A stretch of 64,000 bases of DNA from Candidatus Butyricicoccus avistercoris (GTDB lineage: Bacteria > Bacillota > Clostridia > Oscillospirales > Butyricicoccaceae). A program made the position numbers and the translations under genes. Positions within the stretch are counted from its first letter, which is position 1. Each line of letters opens with the position of its first letter. This document shows, piece after piece, positions 54,348 to 64,000 of the stretch. The DNA lies in the NCBI GenBank assembly GCA_019113005.1, contig DXIE01000032.1, positions 1-64,000 of the forward strand, written 5' to 3'. The notes beneath the pieces are model-generated. The model worked only from the letters and a program-made list of their open reading frames with translations, was not told the DNA's origin and ran no database searches.

Positions 54348-54369
54348 TAAGCTTTATTAAAAAATAATG

Positions 54370-54406
54370 GGGCGGGCGTGTTTCGCCCGCCCTGTTTCGC
54401 TTTTTC
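54370..54406 (+). terminator. GC-rich intra-operon hairpin after infB
   Basis: A 9-bp stem GGGCGGGCG/CGCCCGCCC with loop TGTTT, followed by TGTTTCGCTTTTT. Likely a partial attenuator or 3' stability stem before rbfA. Confidence 0.65.
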
Positions 54407-54424
54407 AAAAGGAGGGAAAAGTAA

Positions 54425-54799
54425 ATGGCATCTAATAGAATTGATAGAATTTCCGAAGAAGTTATGAAAGCTCTTGCGGAGGCTTTAAGAAATGTAAAAG
54501 ACCCTAGAGTGCAAAACGGTCTTGTATCTATAACACACTGTGAAGTTACAGGCGATTTAAGATATGCTAAGGTTTATATCTCTGTGTTTGGCTCTGATGC
54601 ACAGGCTAAAGAGGTTATGAAAGGCTTAAAATCGGCATCTGGTTGGCTGCGTCGTGAAGTAGGTCACAAGGTTCAATTAAGATATGCTCCTGAGCTTGTA
54701 TTCCATCTTGATTCATCTATGACTCATGGTGCTCATATTTCACATGTTATAAATGAGCTTGAGCGTGAAGGCAAAATGGGGGAAAGTGCTGATGAGTAA
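54425..54799 (+). CDS. rbfA: Ribosome-binding factor A
   Basis: 124 aa. Pattern NRIDRISEEVMKALAEALRNVKDPRV, ITHCEVTGDLRYAKVYISVFG, LRRE-like GWLRREVGHKVQLRYAPEL (in pieces). KH-type fold acting in late 30S maturation. AAGGAGGG lies upstream. It overlaps nrnA by 8 nt. Confidence 0.97.
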   Translation: MASNRIDRISEEVMKALAEALRNVKDPRVQNGLVSITHCEVTGDLRYAKVYISVFGSDAQAKEVMKGLKSASGWLRREVGHKVQLRYAPELVFHLDSSMTHGAHISHVINELEREGKMGESADE

Positions 54800-55763
54800 T
54801 GTCAGCGTTATAGAAGCTGCCGAGCTTTTAATAAAAGCCGATAATATACTGATTATCACTCACAGAAGACCAGATGGAGATACAACAGGCTGTGCAGGTG
54901 CATTGTGCAGAGCACTTTGTCAAATTGGTAAAAATGCTTATATTTTGGAAAATCCAGATATAACAAAAAGATATAAGCCACTTGTTGAGCCTTATAAAGC
55001 TGATGATAATTTTGTGCCAGATTTTGTTGTAACAACTGATATAGCTGATATAAATTTATTTACCCCTAATGCAGAAAAATATATAGGTAAAATTGATTTA
55101 GTTTTAGACCATCATAAATCAAATTCAAATTTTGGCAAATATAATTTGGTCAGAGCAAATGCAGGTGCTTGCGGAGAAGTTATTTTAGATGTGATTGAGC
55201 ATATGGGTGCATCACTTACAACTGATATAGCTGAGTGCGTTTATATTGCACTCAGCACAGATACAGGCTGTTTTAAATTCTCCAACACAACACCAGATAC
55301 TCTGAGAGGGGCTGCAAAATGCCTTGAAGCAGGTGTTGATGGCGGTGAAATCAACCGTGCATTATTCGAGGTTAAAACATGGCCAAGATTTCAAATGGAG
55401 CGTATCATTTTCGATAAAATGCAGTTTGAAAACGACAAAAAAGTTGCGATTGCTAAACTTTATCGAAAAGATATAGATGAAACAGGTGCAGACATGGACG
55501 ACCTTGATTCTATCGCATCGCTAACCCGTCAAATTGAGGGTGTGGAAGTTGGAATTACACTTACAGAAAACAAAGATGGAACTGTAAAAGCATCTGTTCG
55601 CACCACAAAAGAGGTTGATGCATCTGCAATTTGTGCTAAATGTGGCGGTGGTGGTCATATTCGTGCAGCTGGTGCAAGTTTTGATGAAAATATTGATATT
55701 GAAACCGCCTATAAAATGATAGTAAATGCTACTATGGAGGTATACAGAGAAACAAATGGCTGA
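54792..55763 (+). CDS. nrnA: DHH-family oligoribonuclease/pAp phosphatase
   Basis: 323 aa from ATG 54792 (overlaps the rbfA stop). Motifs: ITHRRPDGDTTG, TTDIADINL, the DHH triad VLDHHKSN, ALSTDTGCFKFSN and DHHA1 GGGGHIRAAGA. It degrades short RNA and dephosphorylates pAp with Mn. The rbfA-nrnA-truB order is common in Firmicutes. Confidence 0.95.
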   Translation: MSNVSVIEAAELLIKADNILIITHRRPDGDTTGCAGALCRALCQIGKNAYILENPDITKRYKPLVEPYKADDNFVPDFVVTTDIADINLFTPNAEKYIGKIDLVLDHHKSNSNFGKYNLVRANAGACGEVILDVIEHMGASLTTDIAECVYIALSTDTGCFKFSNTTPDTLRGAAKCLEAGVDGGEINRALFEVKTWPRFQMERIIFDKMQFENDKKVAIAKLYRKDIDETGADMDDLDSIASLTRQIEGVEVGITLTENKDGTVKASVRTTKEVDASAICAKCGGGGHIRAAGASFDENIDIETAYKMIVNATMEVYRETNG

Positions 55764-56670
55764 GTTAAACGGAATTTTACTGATGAATAAGCCAGAAGGC
55801 TTTACCTCCCACGACGTAGTAGCAAAATTAAGAGGTATGCTTAAAACACGCAAAATCGGTCATGGAGGCACACTTGACCCTATGGCAACAGGCGTTTTGC
55901 CTGTGTTTGTAGGTGGTGCAACTCGTGCGGCCGATTTTGCGGCAGCTCAAGAGAAAGAATATATCGCAGGATTTAATTTAGGCTTTTGTACAGATACTCA
56001 AGACACAACAGGTAAAATACTGCAAAAATCTGATAAAAAAATCGGTTCTGCTGAAATTTATATGGCTGTAAAAGCAATGAAAGGTCAGCAGAAACAAATT
56101 CCTCCAATGTATTCAGCTGTAAAAATAGGTGGTCAAAAGCTCTACGATTTGGCACGAAAGGGCAAAGAAATAGAGCGCCCAGAAAGAGAAATTTTTATAG
56201 CTAAAAGTGAACTTGTATCATTTGATGAGCAAATGCAGTGCGGTCAAATTGCACTTGCTGTAAGTAAAGGCACTTATGTACGCACAATTATACATGATTT
56301 AGGTGAAAAACTTGGCACTTATGCGGCTATGAATAGCCTTGTCCGTACTCGTTCAGGTGCATATAAACTAAGTGAATGTGTGGACTTTGAAACCGTTCAA
56401 AAGGCTGCAAATGAGGGAGAAGTCCAGAGCTTACTTCATGCAACAGATAGTTTATTTTTAGATTATCCAGCGGTATCGCTTACAGATGAAGGTGCAGAAA
56501 GAGCTATAAGAGGTGCTGTTATATTTCAGAGACACACTGAAAAGGGTTTTGATGAAATAGAAGGTCAGCTTTACCGTGTGTATGATAAACAGGGTTTTAA
56601 AATGCTTGGTAAAGTAAAGGCACTTGATAAGGGCGGTCTTGCACTTTTTGTTTATAAAAATTTTAGATAA
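55756..56670 (+). CDS. truB: tRNA pseudouridine55 synthase
   Basis: 304 aa from ATG 55756 (MAELNGILLMNKPEGFTSHD); GGAGGT is about 16 nt upstream. Catalytic Asp41 is in GHGGTLDPMATGVL. KGTYVRTIIHDLG and a PUA-like C-terminus follow. It makes pseudouridine 55 in the T loop. It overlaps nrnA by 8 nt. Confidence 0.96.
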   Translation: MAELNGILLMNKPEGFTSHDVVAKLRGMLKTRKIGHGGTLDPMATGVLPVFVGGATRAADFAAAQEKEYIAGFNLGFCTDTQDTTGKILQKSDKKIGSAEIYMAVKAMKGQQKQIPPMYSAVKIGGQKLYDLARKGKEIERPEREIFIAKSELVSFDEQMQCGQIALAVSKGTYVRTIIHDLGEKLGTYAAMNSLVRTRSGAYKLSECVDFETVQKAANEGEVQSLLHATDSLFLDYPAVSLTDEGAERAIRGAVIFQRHTEKGFDEIEGQLYRVYDKQGFKMLGKVKALDKGGLALFVYKNFR

Positions 56671-56687
56671 ACTGAGGATAACATAAA

Positions 56688-57590
56688 ATGAATGATAAAA
56701 ATACACCTCGTGCAATAGCACTTGGTTATTTTGATGGCGTGCATTTGGGGCATAAAGCACTTATGGACAAAGCTGTATTAAGAGCTAAAGAAATAGGTGG
56801 CATTTCATCTGTATTTACATTTGACCAGCACCCTAGCTCAGTAATGAGTGGTTTAGCTGTTCCTATGCTTACAGCTAAATCAACAAGAGCAGATGAGATA
56901 AAACAATTTGGCGGTGTAGATGAGGTTATTTTCGGGCATTTTGATGATAATTTACGCACAATGGACTGGAAAGACTTCATTCATGAGCTGCTCATAAAAA
57001 AATTCAATGCAAAATATATAATATCTGGTCATAACAATAGATTTGGATATAAAGGTCTTGGCACACCAGAGGGAATGGCTGAAGAATGTAAAAAAGCGGG
57101 CATAGGCTATGATTGTATACCTGATGTTAAGGTTGATGGTATAACAGTATCATCAACTTATATTAGGCAGCTTATTTCTCAAGGTGAAATGGAAAAGGCA
57201 ATTAAGTTTTTAGGACACCCATACACTGTATCTGGTGTTGTAGAGCATGGCAGAAAGGTCGGAACTCGTACATTAGGTGTGCCTACGCTCAATTTAGCTC
57301 TGCCAAAAGAGATGGTTTTACCGCCTTATGGTGTTTATGCTACGCTTGTAGTGGTTGACGGTAAAAGCCATATGGCAGCTACAAATATTGGTATAAAGCC
57401 GACATTTGAAGATGGCGGTGCTCCAACTATTGAGCCTCATTTACTGGATTTTACAGGCGATTTATACGGAAAATTTATTCATGTAGAGTTTTATAAGTTT
57501 TTACGTCCTGAAAAAGCTTTTACAGATGTAAATGAGCTTAAAAAAGCTATAATGAAAAATGTCGAGCAAACAAGAGAATATTTTGCATAA
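56688..57590 (+). CDS. ribF: Bifunctional riboflavin kinase/FMN adenylyltransferase
   Basis: 300 aa. The N-terminal FAD synthetase domain has ALGYFDGVHLGH and the ISSTYIR-like SSTYIRQLISQG; the C-terminal kinase domain has GRKVGTRTLGVPTLNL and the end of a barrel. It converts riboflavin to FMN and FAD. TruB-ribF is a standard pair. GAGGATAA lies upstream. Confidence 0.96.
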   Translation: MNDKNTPRAIALGYFDGVHLGHKALMDKAVLRAKEIGGISSVFTFDQHPSSVMSGLAVPMLTAKSTRADEIKQFGGVDEVIFGHFDDNLRTMDWKDFIHELLIKKFNAKYIISGHNNRFGYKGLGTPEGMAEECKKAGIGYDCIPDVKVDGITVSSTYIRQLISQGEMEKAIKFLGHPYTVSGVVEHGRKVGTRTLGVPTLNLALPKEMVLPPYGVYATLVVVDGKSHMAATNIGIKPTFEDGGAPTIEPHLLDFTGDLYGKFIHVEFYKFLRPEKAFTDVNELKKAIMKNVEQTREYFA

Positions 57591-57601
57591 ACAAGTATTT
57601 T

Positions 57602-57640
57602 ATCCTCAGATTTTAGAGTCTGAGGATAATTTTTTATAAT
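57602..57640 (+). terminator. Terminator of the rimP-ribF operon
   Basis: 9-bp stem ATCCTCAGA/TCTGAGGAT, loop of 8, then AATTTTTTAT. Confidence 0.88.
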
Positions 57641-57657
57641 AAAAACATGAAAAGTGC

Positions 57658-57686
57658 TTGAAAAAGTAAAAAAAATCAAATAAAAT
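57658..57686 (+). promoter_or_regulatory. Promoter of trmL
   Basis: TTGAAA (57658-57663), 17-bp spacer, TAAAAT (57681-57686). Confidence 0.55.
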
Positions 57687-57715
57687 AAAAACGTAAGCGC
57701 GAAAAGGGGTTTAAT

Positions 57716-58216
57716 ATGTTTAATATCGTTTTGGTTGAGCCAGAAATTCCTCAAAACACTGGCAATATAGCTCGCACATGTGCAGCAACAGGTTCTGTAC
57801 TTCATTTGGTTCGCCCGCTTGGGTTTGAACTCGATGACAAACACCTAAAACGTGCAGGACTTGATTATTGGCATTTGCTTGATGTTAGATATTATGACAA
57901 TCTTGATGATTTTTTTGAAAAAAATCCAGATGGACAGTATTTTTATCTTACAACAAAAGCACAGCATAGCTATACAGATGTAAAGTTTAATGATAATGCA
58001 TATTTGCTTTTTGGCAAGGAAACAAAAGGACTGCCAGAAAGCTTGCTTATAAAAAATCCTGAAAGATGCATACGCATACCAATGCGAGAAGGTGCTAGAA
58101 GTTTAAATCTTTCAAACTCGGTTGCAATAACTGTTTTTGAGGCTTTAAGACAAACTGAGTTTAAAGGTCTTGAGCAGGCTGGAGTTTTTCCAATAGATAT
58201 GGGGCTTGCACTTTAA
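57716..58216 (+). CDS. trmL: tRNA (cytidine/uridine34-2'-O)-methyltransferase
   Basis: 166 aa. SPOUT family: MFNIVLVEPEIPQNTGNIAR, LHLVRPLGFELDDK, LLFGKETKGLP and IRIPMREGARSLNLSNSVAI in pieces. It methylates the wobble ribose of tRNA-Leu. Single gene with its own promoter; GAAAAGGGG is upstream. Confidence 0.95.
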   Translation: MFNIVLVEPEIPQNTGNIARTCAATGSVLHLVRPLGFELDDKHLKRAGLDYWHLLDVRYYDNLDDFFEKNPDGQYFYLTTKAQHSYTDVKFNDNAYLLFGKETKGLPESLLIKNPERCIRIPMREGARSLNLSNSVAITVFEALRQTEFKGLEQAGVFPIDMGLAL

Positions 58217-58533
58217 GTAAAAATAATTTAAAGTGATAAAGTATAATTTTTATGTAAAAACTGGGTATAATAAATAGAAAAGTCTGTGGAAACTTTTGTG
58301 CAGAACTTGTTAAAAAAGCACTATAAGGACATTTTTGTACTGTGTGAAATTCAAAAAATACTAAACAATCTGATTTTTTGTGATATTTTTTCAAAAATTC
58401 TATTGATTGTTAAGGATAAAACAAGTATAATTCTGTCTTAGGAAGCAGTGTGTGCAGAATACCTGCTCTAAGCGGACAAACATTCCGCTTTCAGTCCGTT
58501 TTGATAAAATTATTTGCTCAAAGGAGAGTCAAT
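58217..58533 (+). promoter_or_regulatory. trmL-pgk interval with pgk leader
   Basis: 317 nt without a gene. AT-rich left half with two isolated TATAAT-like boxes (58242, 58266) lacking -35 partners. The right half is the leader (from about 58438) with hairpin AGCAG/CTGCT (near 58445-58466) and exclusive pairings AAGCGG/CCGCTT (58470-58490) or CGGAC/GTCCG (58473-58498), the latter followed by TTTTGAT. Confidence 0.5.
58403..58431 (+). promoter_or_regulatory. Promoter of the glycolytic operon
   Basis: TTGATT (58403-58408), 17-bp spacer, TATAAT (58426-58431); start near 58438. Confidence 0.7.
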
Positions 58534-59724
58534 ATGGATTACAATAAGAAGAATGTAGAAGACATCGACGTAGCTGGTAAGAAAGTAATCGTACGTTGCG
58601 ATTTTAACGTGCCACAGGACGAAACCGGCAAAATCACTGATGACAAGCGTATCGTAGCTGCTCTGCCAACCATCAAGTATCTGTTAGGTCAGAATGCAGC
58701 AGTTATTCTCTGCTCTCACTTAGGTCGTCCAAAGGGCGAGTTTAAGATGAAGTATTCTCTAGCTCCAGTAGCTGAGCGTCTGAGCGAGCTTCTAGGTCAA
58801 GAAGTAAAGCTTGCTAAGGACGTTATCGGTGAGGACGCAAAGGCAATGGCAGCAGCTCTGCAGCCAGGTCAGGCAATGTTACTTGAAAACGTTCGTTTCC
58901 ACAAGGAAGAGGAAAAGAATGACCCAGCATTTGCTAAGGAATTAGCATCTATGGCTGAAGTTTATGTAAACGACGCATTCGGTACTGCACACCGTGCACA
59001 TGCTACTACTGCTGGTCTAGCTGATTACCTACCAGCTGTTTGTGGCTACCTAATCAACAAGGAAATCTCTATCATGGGTAAGGCTCTTGCTAACCCAGCT
59101 CGCCCATTCGTTGCAATCCTAGGCGGTGCTAAGGTTTCCGATAAAATTGGCGTTATCAACAATCTGATTGAAAAGTGTGATACTATCATCATCGGTGGTG
59201 GTATGGCTTATACATTCAGCAAGGCTCAGGGCGGCGAAATCGGTACTTCTCTATGTGAAGAAGACAAGCTAGACCTTGCTAATGACCTTCTAAAGAAGGC
59301 TGCTGACAAGGGCGTTAAGCTGCTTCTGCCAGTAGATACTGTTTGTGCTGACAAGTTCGCTGCTGATGCAACTCCAGTTGTTCATGAGGCAGGCAAGATT
59401 CCAGCAGGTCTGATGGGTCTTGACATCGGCCCTAAGACAATCGAGCTGTTCTCTGAGGCTGTTAAGGACGCTGGTACTGTTGTATGGAACGGACCTATGG
59501 GCGTATTTGAATTTGATGCATTTGCAGTAGGTACTAAGGCTGTTGCTAAGGCAATCGCTGAGTCCAATGCAATTTCTATCATCGGTGGCGGTGACTCTGC
59601 TGCTGCTGTTGAAAAGCTTGGCTATGCAGACAAGATGACTCACATCTCCACTGGTGGCGGTGCTTCTCTTGAGTTCCTAGAAGGTCTTGAGCTGCCAGGT
59701 ATCGCTTGCTTAGATGATAAGTAA
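58534..59724 (+). CDS. pgk: Phosphoglycerate kinase
   Basis: 396 aa from ATG 58534 ([20 protein letters not shown]), with AAGGAGAG upstream; a 28-residue upstream extension is rejected. [26 protein letters not shown]-like [14 protein letters not shown] and [11 protein letters not shown] are present. It makes ATP from 1,3-bisphosphoglycerate. Codon use is ribosomal-like, so expression is high. Confidence 0.98.
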   Translation: MDYNKKNVEDIDVAGKKVIVRCDFNVPQDETGKITDDKRIVAALPTIKYLLGQNAAVILCSHLGRPKGEFKMKYSLAPVAERLSELLGQEVKLAKDVIGEDAKAMAAALQPGQAMLLENVRFHKEEEKNDPAFAKELASMAEVYVNDAFGTAHRAHATTAGLADYLPAVCGYLINKEISIMGKALANPARPFVAILGGAKVSDKIGVINNLIEKCDTIIIGGGMAYTFSKAQGGEIGTSLCEEDKLDLANDLLKKAADKGVKLLLPVDTVCADKFAADATPVVHEAGKIPAGLMGLDIGPKTIELFSEAVKDAGTVVWNGPMGVFEFDAFAVGTKAVAKAIAESNAISIIGGGDSAAAVEKLGYADKMTHISTGGGASLEFLEGLELPGIACLDDK

Positions 59725-59748
59725 TTTATAAATTTTTATATAAAAAGC

Positions 59749-59772
59749 CCTTAAAAGCCAATCGCTTTAAGG
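59749..59772 (+). other. pgk-tpiA intercistronic hairpin
   Basis: CCTTAAA/TTTAAGG with an inner GC/GC pair, just before the tpiA ribosome binding site. No T tract, so more likely an mRNA stability or processing stem. Confidence 0.4.
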
Positions 59773-59792
59773 ACGAAAGGGGTATTAACAAT

Positions 59793-60566
59793 ATGAATCG
59801 CAGATATCGTAAGACGATTATCGCTGGTAACTGGAAGATGAACAAGACACCTAGCGAAGCAAAGGCTCTTATCGAAGAAATGAAGGGTATGCTTTCTAAG
59901 ACTAAATGGTGTGAAATTGTTCTTTGTGTTCCATTCACCGACATTCAGGCAGCAGTAAAGGCTGCTAAGGGTAGCAAAATCGCAATCGGTGCAGAAAATA
60001 TGCACTTTGAGAAGTCTGGTGCTTTCACCGGCGAAATCTCTGCTGATATGCTTAAGGAACTGGGCGTTAAGTATGTTATCATCGGTCACTCCGAGCGTCG
60101 TCAGTATTTCAACGAAACAGATGAAACCTGCAACAAGAAGGTAAAGGTTGCAATCGAAAATGGTCTTCGTCCAATTCTTTGCGTAGGTGAGAGCCTTGCA
60201 GAGCGTGAGCAGGACGTAACTATGGAAGTTATCCGTAAGCAGGTTAAGATTGCACTTCAGGGCGTAACTGTTGACGAAATCAAGAAGGTAGTTATCGCTT
60301 ATGAGCCAATCTGGGCTATCGGTACTGGCAAGACTGCAACTAGTGAACAAGCTGGTGAGGTTTGTGCTAAGATTCGTGATTGCCTGCGTGAGATGTATGG
60401 TGCTCGTGCAGCTCGTGCAATCACCATTCAGTATGGTGGTTCTATGAATGCTAAGAATGCAGCAGAGCTGCTTGCACAGCCAGATGTAGACGGTGGTCTA
60501 ATCGGTGGTGCTTCCCTTAAGGCTCCTGATTTTGCAGCAATCGTAGAGGCAGCAAACCAGAACTAA
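59793..60566 (+). CDS. tpiA: Triosephosphate isomerase
   Basis: 257 aa. [11 protein letters not shown] (Lys), [11 protein letters not shown] (His), [16 protein letters not shown] (Glu) and the phosphate loop [17 protein letters not shown] are all present. It interconverts DHAP and GAP. GAAAGGGG lies upstream. Confidence 0.98.
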   Translation: MNRRYRKTIIAGNWKMNKTPSEAKALIEEMKGMLSKTKWCEIVLCVPFTDIQAAVKAAKGSKIAIGAENMHFEKSGAFTGEISADMLKELGVKYVIIGHSERRQYFNETDETCNKKVKVAIENGLRPILCVGESLAEREQDVTMEVIRKQVKIALQGVTVDEIKKVVIAYEPIWAIGTGKTATSEQAGEVCAKIRDCLREMYGARAARAITIQYGGSMNAKNAAELLAQPDVDGGLIGGASLKAPDFAAIVEAANQN

Positions 60567-60601
60567 TAACCAGCGTTTTTTTAAGAACGTTTATGGGGTA
60601 G

Positions 60602-60640
60602 GAGGGGGAAAAAGCTAATATCGCTTTTATCCCCCTTTTG
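60602..60640 (+). terminator. Attenuator hairpin between tpiA and gpmI
   Basis: AGGGGGAAAAAGC pairs with GCTTTTATCCCCCT (one bulge), then TTTTG. Strong stem, short T tract; probably leaky to set gpmI and eno levels. Confidence 0.7.
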
Positions 60641-60664
60641 CCATTAAAGGAGATTTAATTTAAT

Positions 60665-62320
60665 ATGAGAAAAACTAAGCAGGAGGAAGCAGTAGTGGAA
60701 AAAAAGACAACAACTCGTCGCACTCGTAAAACTGCTGCTACAAAGACTCAGGCAGCTAAAACTGCACCTGCAACAAAGACTGTTGCTAGTGCAGAGAAAA
60801 AGCCTCTTGCACTTATCATTATGGACGGTTTCGGCTATCGTGATAGTGACAAGGGTAATGCAATCCATGCGGCTAAAACACCTAACATGGATAAATATAT
60901 GAAGGAATGCCCAAATGTTCTGATTGGTGCATCTGGCATGGACGTAGGTCTGCCAGACGGTCAGATGGGTAACTCTGAGGTAGGTCATACTAATATCGGT
61001 GCAGGTCGCATTGTATATCAGGAGCTTACCCGTATTACTAAAGCTATTCAAGATGGCGATTTCTTTGAAAATGAAGCATTTAAGAGTGCTGTTGACCAGT
61101 GCAAGTGGTTTAATTCTACTCTGCACATCTTCGGTCTGATGAGCGATGGTGGCGTTCACTCCCACATTGACCATATCTGTGCACTTTTAGAGCTTGCTAA
61201 GAGAAATGGCCTAACTAAGGTTTGTGTACACTGCTTCATGGACGGTCGTGACACACCTCCAACCTCTGGTGCAGATTATGTACAGAAGGTTCAGGATAAA
61301 ATCAATGAGCTTGGTGTTGGCTGTATCGCTACTGTTTCTGGTCGTTACTATGCAATGGACAGAGACAAGAACTGGGATAGAGTAGAACGTGCTTATGATG
61401 CTATCGTTCGTGGCAAAGCTCCAGTTTATGCTGATGCTGTATCTGCTATCAAGGAATGTTATGCAAATGGCAAGACAGACGAGTTTATTGAGCCAATGAT
61501 TATCACTGAGGGTGCAAATGTTCAGAAAGATGATGCTATTATCTTTGCTAACTTCCGCCCAGACCGTGCTAGAGAAATCACTCGTACAATCGTAGACCCT
61601 GATTTTGATGGCTTTGCTCGTGAAAATGGTAACTTACAGGTTAAGTATGTTTGCATGACTCAGTATGATGCAACTATGCCTAACGTTGAAGTTGCTTTCA
61701 AACCACAATCTTTGACAAATACCTTCGGTGAATACATCGCAGAAAAGGGCTTAACCCAACTGCGTATTGCTGAAACCGAGAAATATGCTCACGTTACTTT
61801 CTTCTTTAACGGTGGCGTTGAGCAGGAATATAAGAATGAAGACCGTGCACTTATCAAGTCCCCAGCGGTTGCAACTTATGACTTAAAGCCAGAAATGTCT
61901 GCTATCGAGGTAACAGACGAGGTTGTTAAGCGTATTGAGTCTGATAAGTATGATGTTATCATTCTAAACTATGCTAACTGTGATATGGTTGGCCATACAG
62001 GCGTTTTTGATGCTGCTGTTAAGGCAGTTGAAACTGTTGATACTTGCGTTGGCAGAACTGTTGATGCTATCCTTGCTAAGGGTGGTGCAGCACTAATTAC
62101 TGCTGACCATGGTAATGCAGACCAAATGCTTGAAGATGATGGAGTATCTCCATTTACTGCACACTCTACTAACCCAGTTCCACTGGTTCTGGTTGGCAGA
62201 AGTGATGTTAAGGCTCTAGCAGAGGGTGGCGTACTTGCAGACCTTGCACCTACAATGCTTGAACTGTTAGGTCTTGAAAAGCCAGCAGAAATGACTGGTA
62301 AGAGCTTACTTGTGAAGTAA
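60665..62320 (+). CDS. gpmI: Phosphoglycerate mutase (2,3-BPG-independent) with N-terminal extension
   Basis: 551 aa. The enzyme proper starts at about residue 47 (PLALIIMDGFGYRDSDKGNA); the phosphorylated Ser is 104 (GQMGNSEVGH), about 42 later than in family members. Manganese motifs NYANCDMVGHTG and TADHGNADQML are present. The first 46 residues are Lys/Thr/Ala-rich low complexity. Start: AAGGAG 11 nt before ATG 60665; AGGAGG inside codons 5-8 could drive an alternative GTG start (60695). Confidence 0.96.
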   Translation: MRKTKQEEAVVEKKTTTRRTRKTAATKTQAAKTAPATKTVASAEKKPLALIIMDGFGYRDSDKGNAIHAAKTPNMDKYMKECPNVLIGASGMDVGLPDGQMGNSEVGHTNIGAGRIVYQELTRITKAIQDGDFFENEAFKSAVDQCKWFNSTLHIFGLMSDGGVHSHIDHICALLELAKRNGLTKVCVHCFMDGRDTPPTSGADYVQKVQDKINELGVGCIATVSGRYYAMDRDKNWDRVERAYDAIVRGKAPVYADAVSAIKECYANGKTDEFIEPMIITEGANVQKDDAIIFANFRPDRAREITRTIVDPDFDGFARENGNLQVKYVCMTQYDATMPNVEVAFKPQSLTNTFGEYIAEKGLTQLRIAETEKYAHVTFFFNGGVEQEYKNEDRALIKSPAVATYDLKPEMSAIEVTDEVVKRIESDKYDVIILNYANCDMVGHTGVFDAAVKAVETVDTCVGRTVDAILAKGGAALITADHGNADQMLEDDGVSPFTAHSTNPVPLVLVGRSDVKALAEGGVLADLAPTMLELLGLEKPAEMTGKSLLVK

Positions 62321-62347
62321 TTTAGCTTTTTAAGCTATTTACGATAA

Positions 62348-63679
<1,332 letters not shown>

Positions 63680-63694
63680 TTTGAATTTTATAAG

Positions 63695-63730
63695 TCGAGT
63701 CGGTTTTATTACCGGCTCGATTTTTTTTGC
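63695..63730 (+). terminator. Terminator of the glycolytic operon
   Basis: 10-bp stem TCGAGTCGGT/ACCGGCTCGA (one G-U), loop TTTATT, then eight T. Confidence 0.92.
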
Positions 63731-63777
63731 TCTCTGTGATATACTAAAGCTATAAATTATAATTGGAGTGAAATAAA

Positions 63778-64000
63778 ATGCAGTTTATCAAATTCGGTAA
63801 TCAGACCGAATCAAACATCTTTAATCAGCTTGATGAGAAAAAAAGAGAGCTCATAGAGCGAGGTGTAGATGTTATAAATTTATCTATTGGCACACCAGAT
63901 TTTAAACCTGATGATTTTGTTATGCAGGCGGTAGCTGATGCTGCAAAAAATCCAGATAATTATAAATATTCTATGTATGACACAGATGAATTAAATACTG
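63778..64000 (+). CDS. Class I/II aminotransferase, N-terminal part
   Basis: Starts at ATG 63778 with TTGGAGTG upstream and runs off the window (74 codons seen). The N-terminus (QLDEKKRELIERGVDVINLSIG, TPDFKPDDFVMQAV in pieces) is that of fold-type I PLP aminotransferases of the DapL/AspC-like group. The substrate cannot be decided from this part. Confidence 0.85.
   Translation, partial: MQFIKFGNQTESNIFNQLDEKKRELIERGVDVINLSIGTPDFKPDDFVMQAVADAAKNPDNYKYSMYDTDELNT

Noticed and set aside
58450..58533. 28-residue N-terminal extension of phosphoglycerate kinase
   Set aside because: ATG 58534 has AAGGAGAG and matches the family start; the extension is leader sequence.
59751..60350. Minus-strand ORF opposite tpiA
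   Set aside because: Shadow of the highly biased tpiA reading frame.

Overview
The window is a 64 kb piece of a low-GC, Gram-positive, spore-forming anaerobe, most likely a Clostridia member (Oscillospiraceae/Ruminococcaceae-like). Supporting signs are a full spoIIE, an LtaS-type lipoteichoic acid synthase, AGGAGG ribosome binding sites with TTG and GTG starts, zinc-type (Cys4) L24, S14 and L36, a zinc-lid adenylate kinase, and the order rimP-nusA-ylxR-ylxQ-infB-rbfA-nrnA-truB-ribF. I see no prophage, insertion sequence or CRISPR array. The taxonomic placement is inference.

1-860 is a stable-RNA cluster: a tRNA tail, a 5S rRNA with its own promoter, and tRNAs Asn, Ile2/Met(CAT), Trp, Asp and Thr, interrupted by a 121-bp palindromic repeat. 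864-4403 is a molybdate/tungstate uptake locus (modABC) divergent from a one-component regulator that fuses an excisionase-type HTH to a ModA-like ligand domain; its control region carries overlapping promoters and 10-bp phased repeats. 4481-8219 holds an OmpR/PhoR-type two-component pair and an HtrA protease, an envelope-stress theme. 8319-13691 is a mixed housekeeping stretch: an MGMT-like protein, tRNA-Ser, an AP endonuclease, YqeG, YbaK, a HAD phosphatase, and a PadR/DUF1700 pair. 13895-23845 covers cell wall and translation genes: ddl, murI, a DUF1934 protein, argS, a CtpA protease, an eroded homocysteine-methyltransferase-like gene, prmA, rsmE, an unknown membrane protein and a transglutaminase lipoprotein.

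23919-24281 is a second tRNA operon (Met, Glu, Val) with a structured, hammerhead-like leader. 24304-30382 contains dedA, a small membrane protein, spoIIE, dusB and an ECF sigma/anti-sigma pair. 30450-47336 is the S10-spc-alpha ribosomal supercluster. It is split between rpsN and rpsH by a strong terminator, a new promoter, a hairpin-rich ~265-nt segment ending in a second terminator, and another promoter. Further structured leaders precede rpsJ, rplB, rpmJ, rpsM, rpoA and rplQ. 47390-49529 has a 50-codon small ORF and LtaS. 49646-57590 is the rimP-nusA-infB operon, followed by trmL. 58403-63728 is a glycolytic operon, pgk-tpiA-gpmI-eno, in ribosomal-grade codon usage. The window ends inside an aminotransferase gene.

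The best candidate for something undescribed is the rpsN-rpsH interval (37625-38127): a possible small RNA or attenuator placed inside the ribosomal supercluster. Next are the rpsJ leader with a 48-codon upstream ORF that runs through a sequence complementary to the rpsJ ribosome binding site, and the 10-bp repeats between the modA promoter and start codon.
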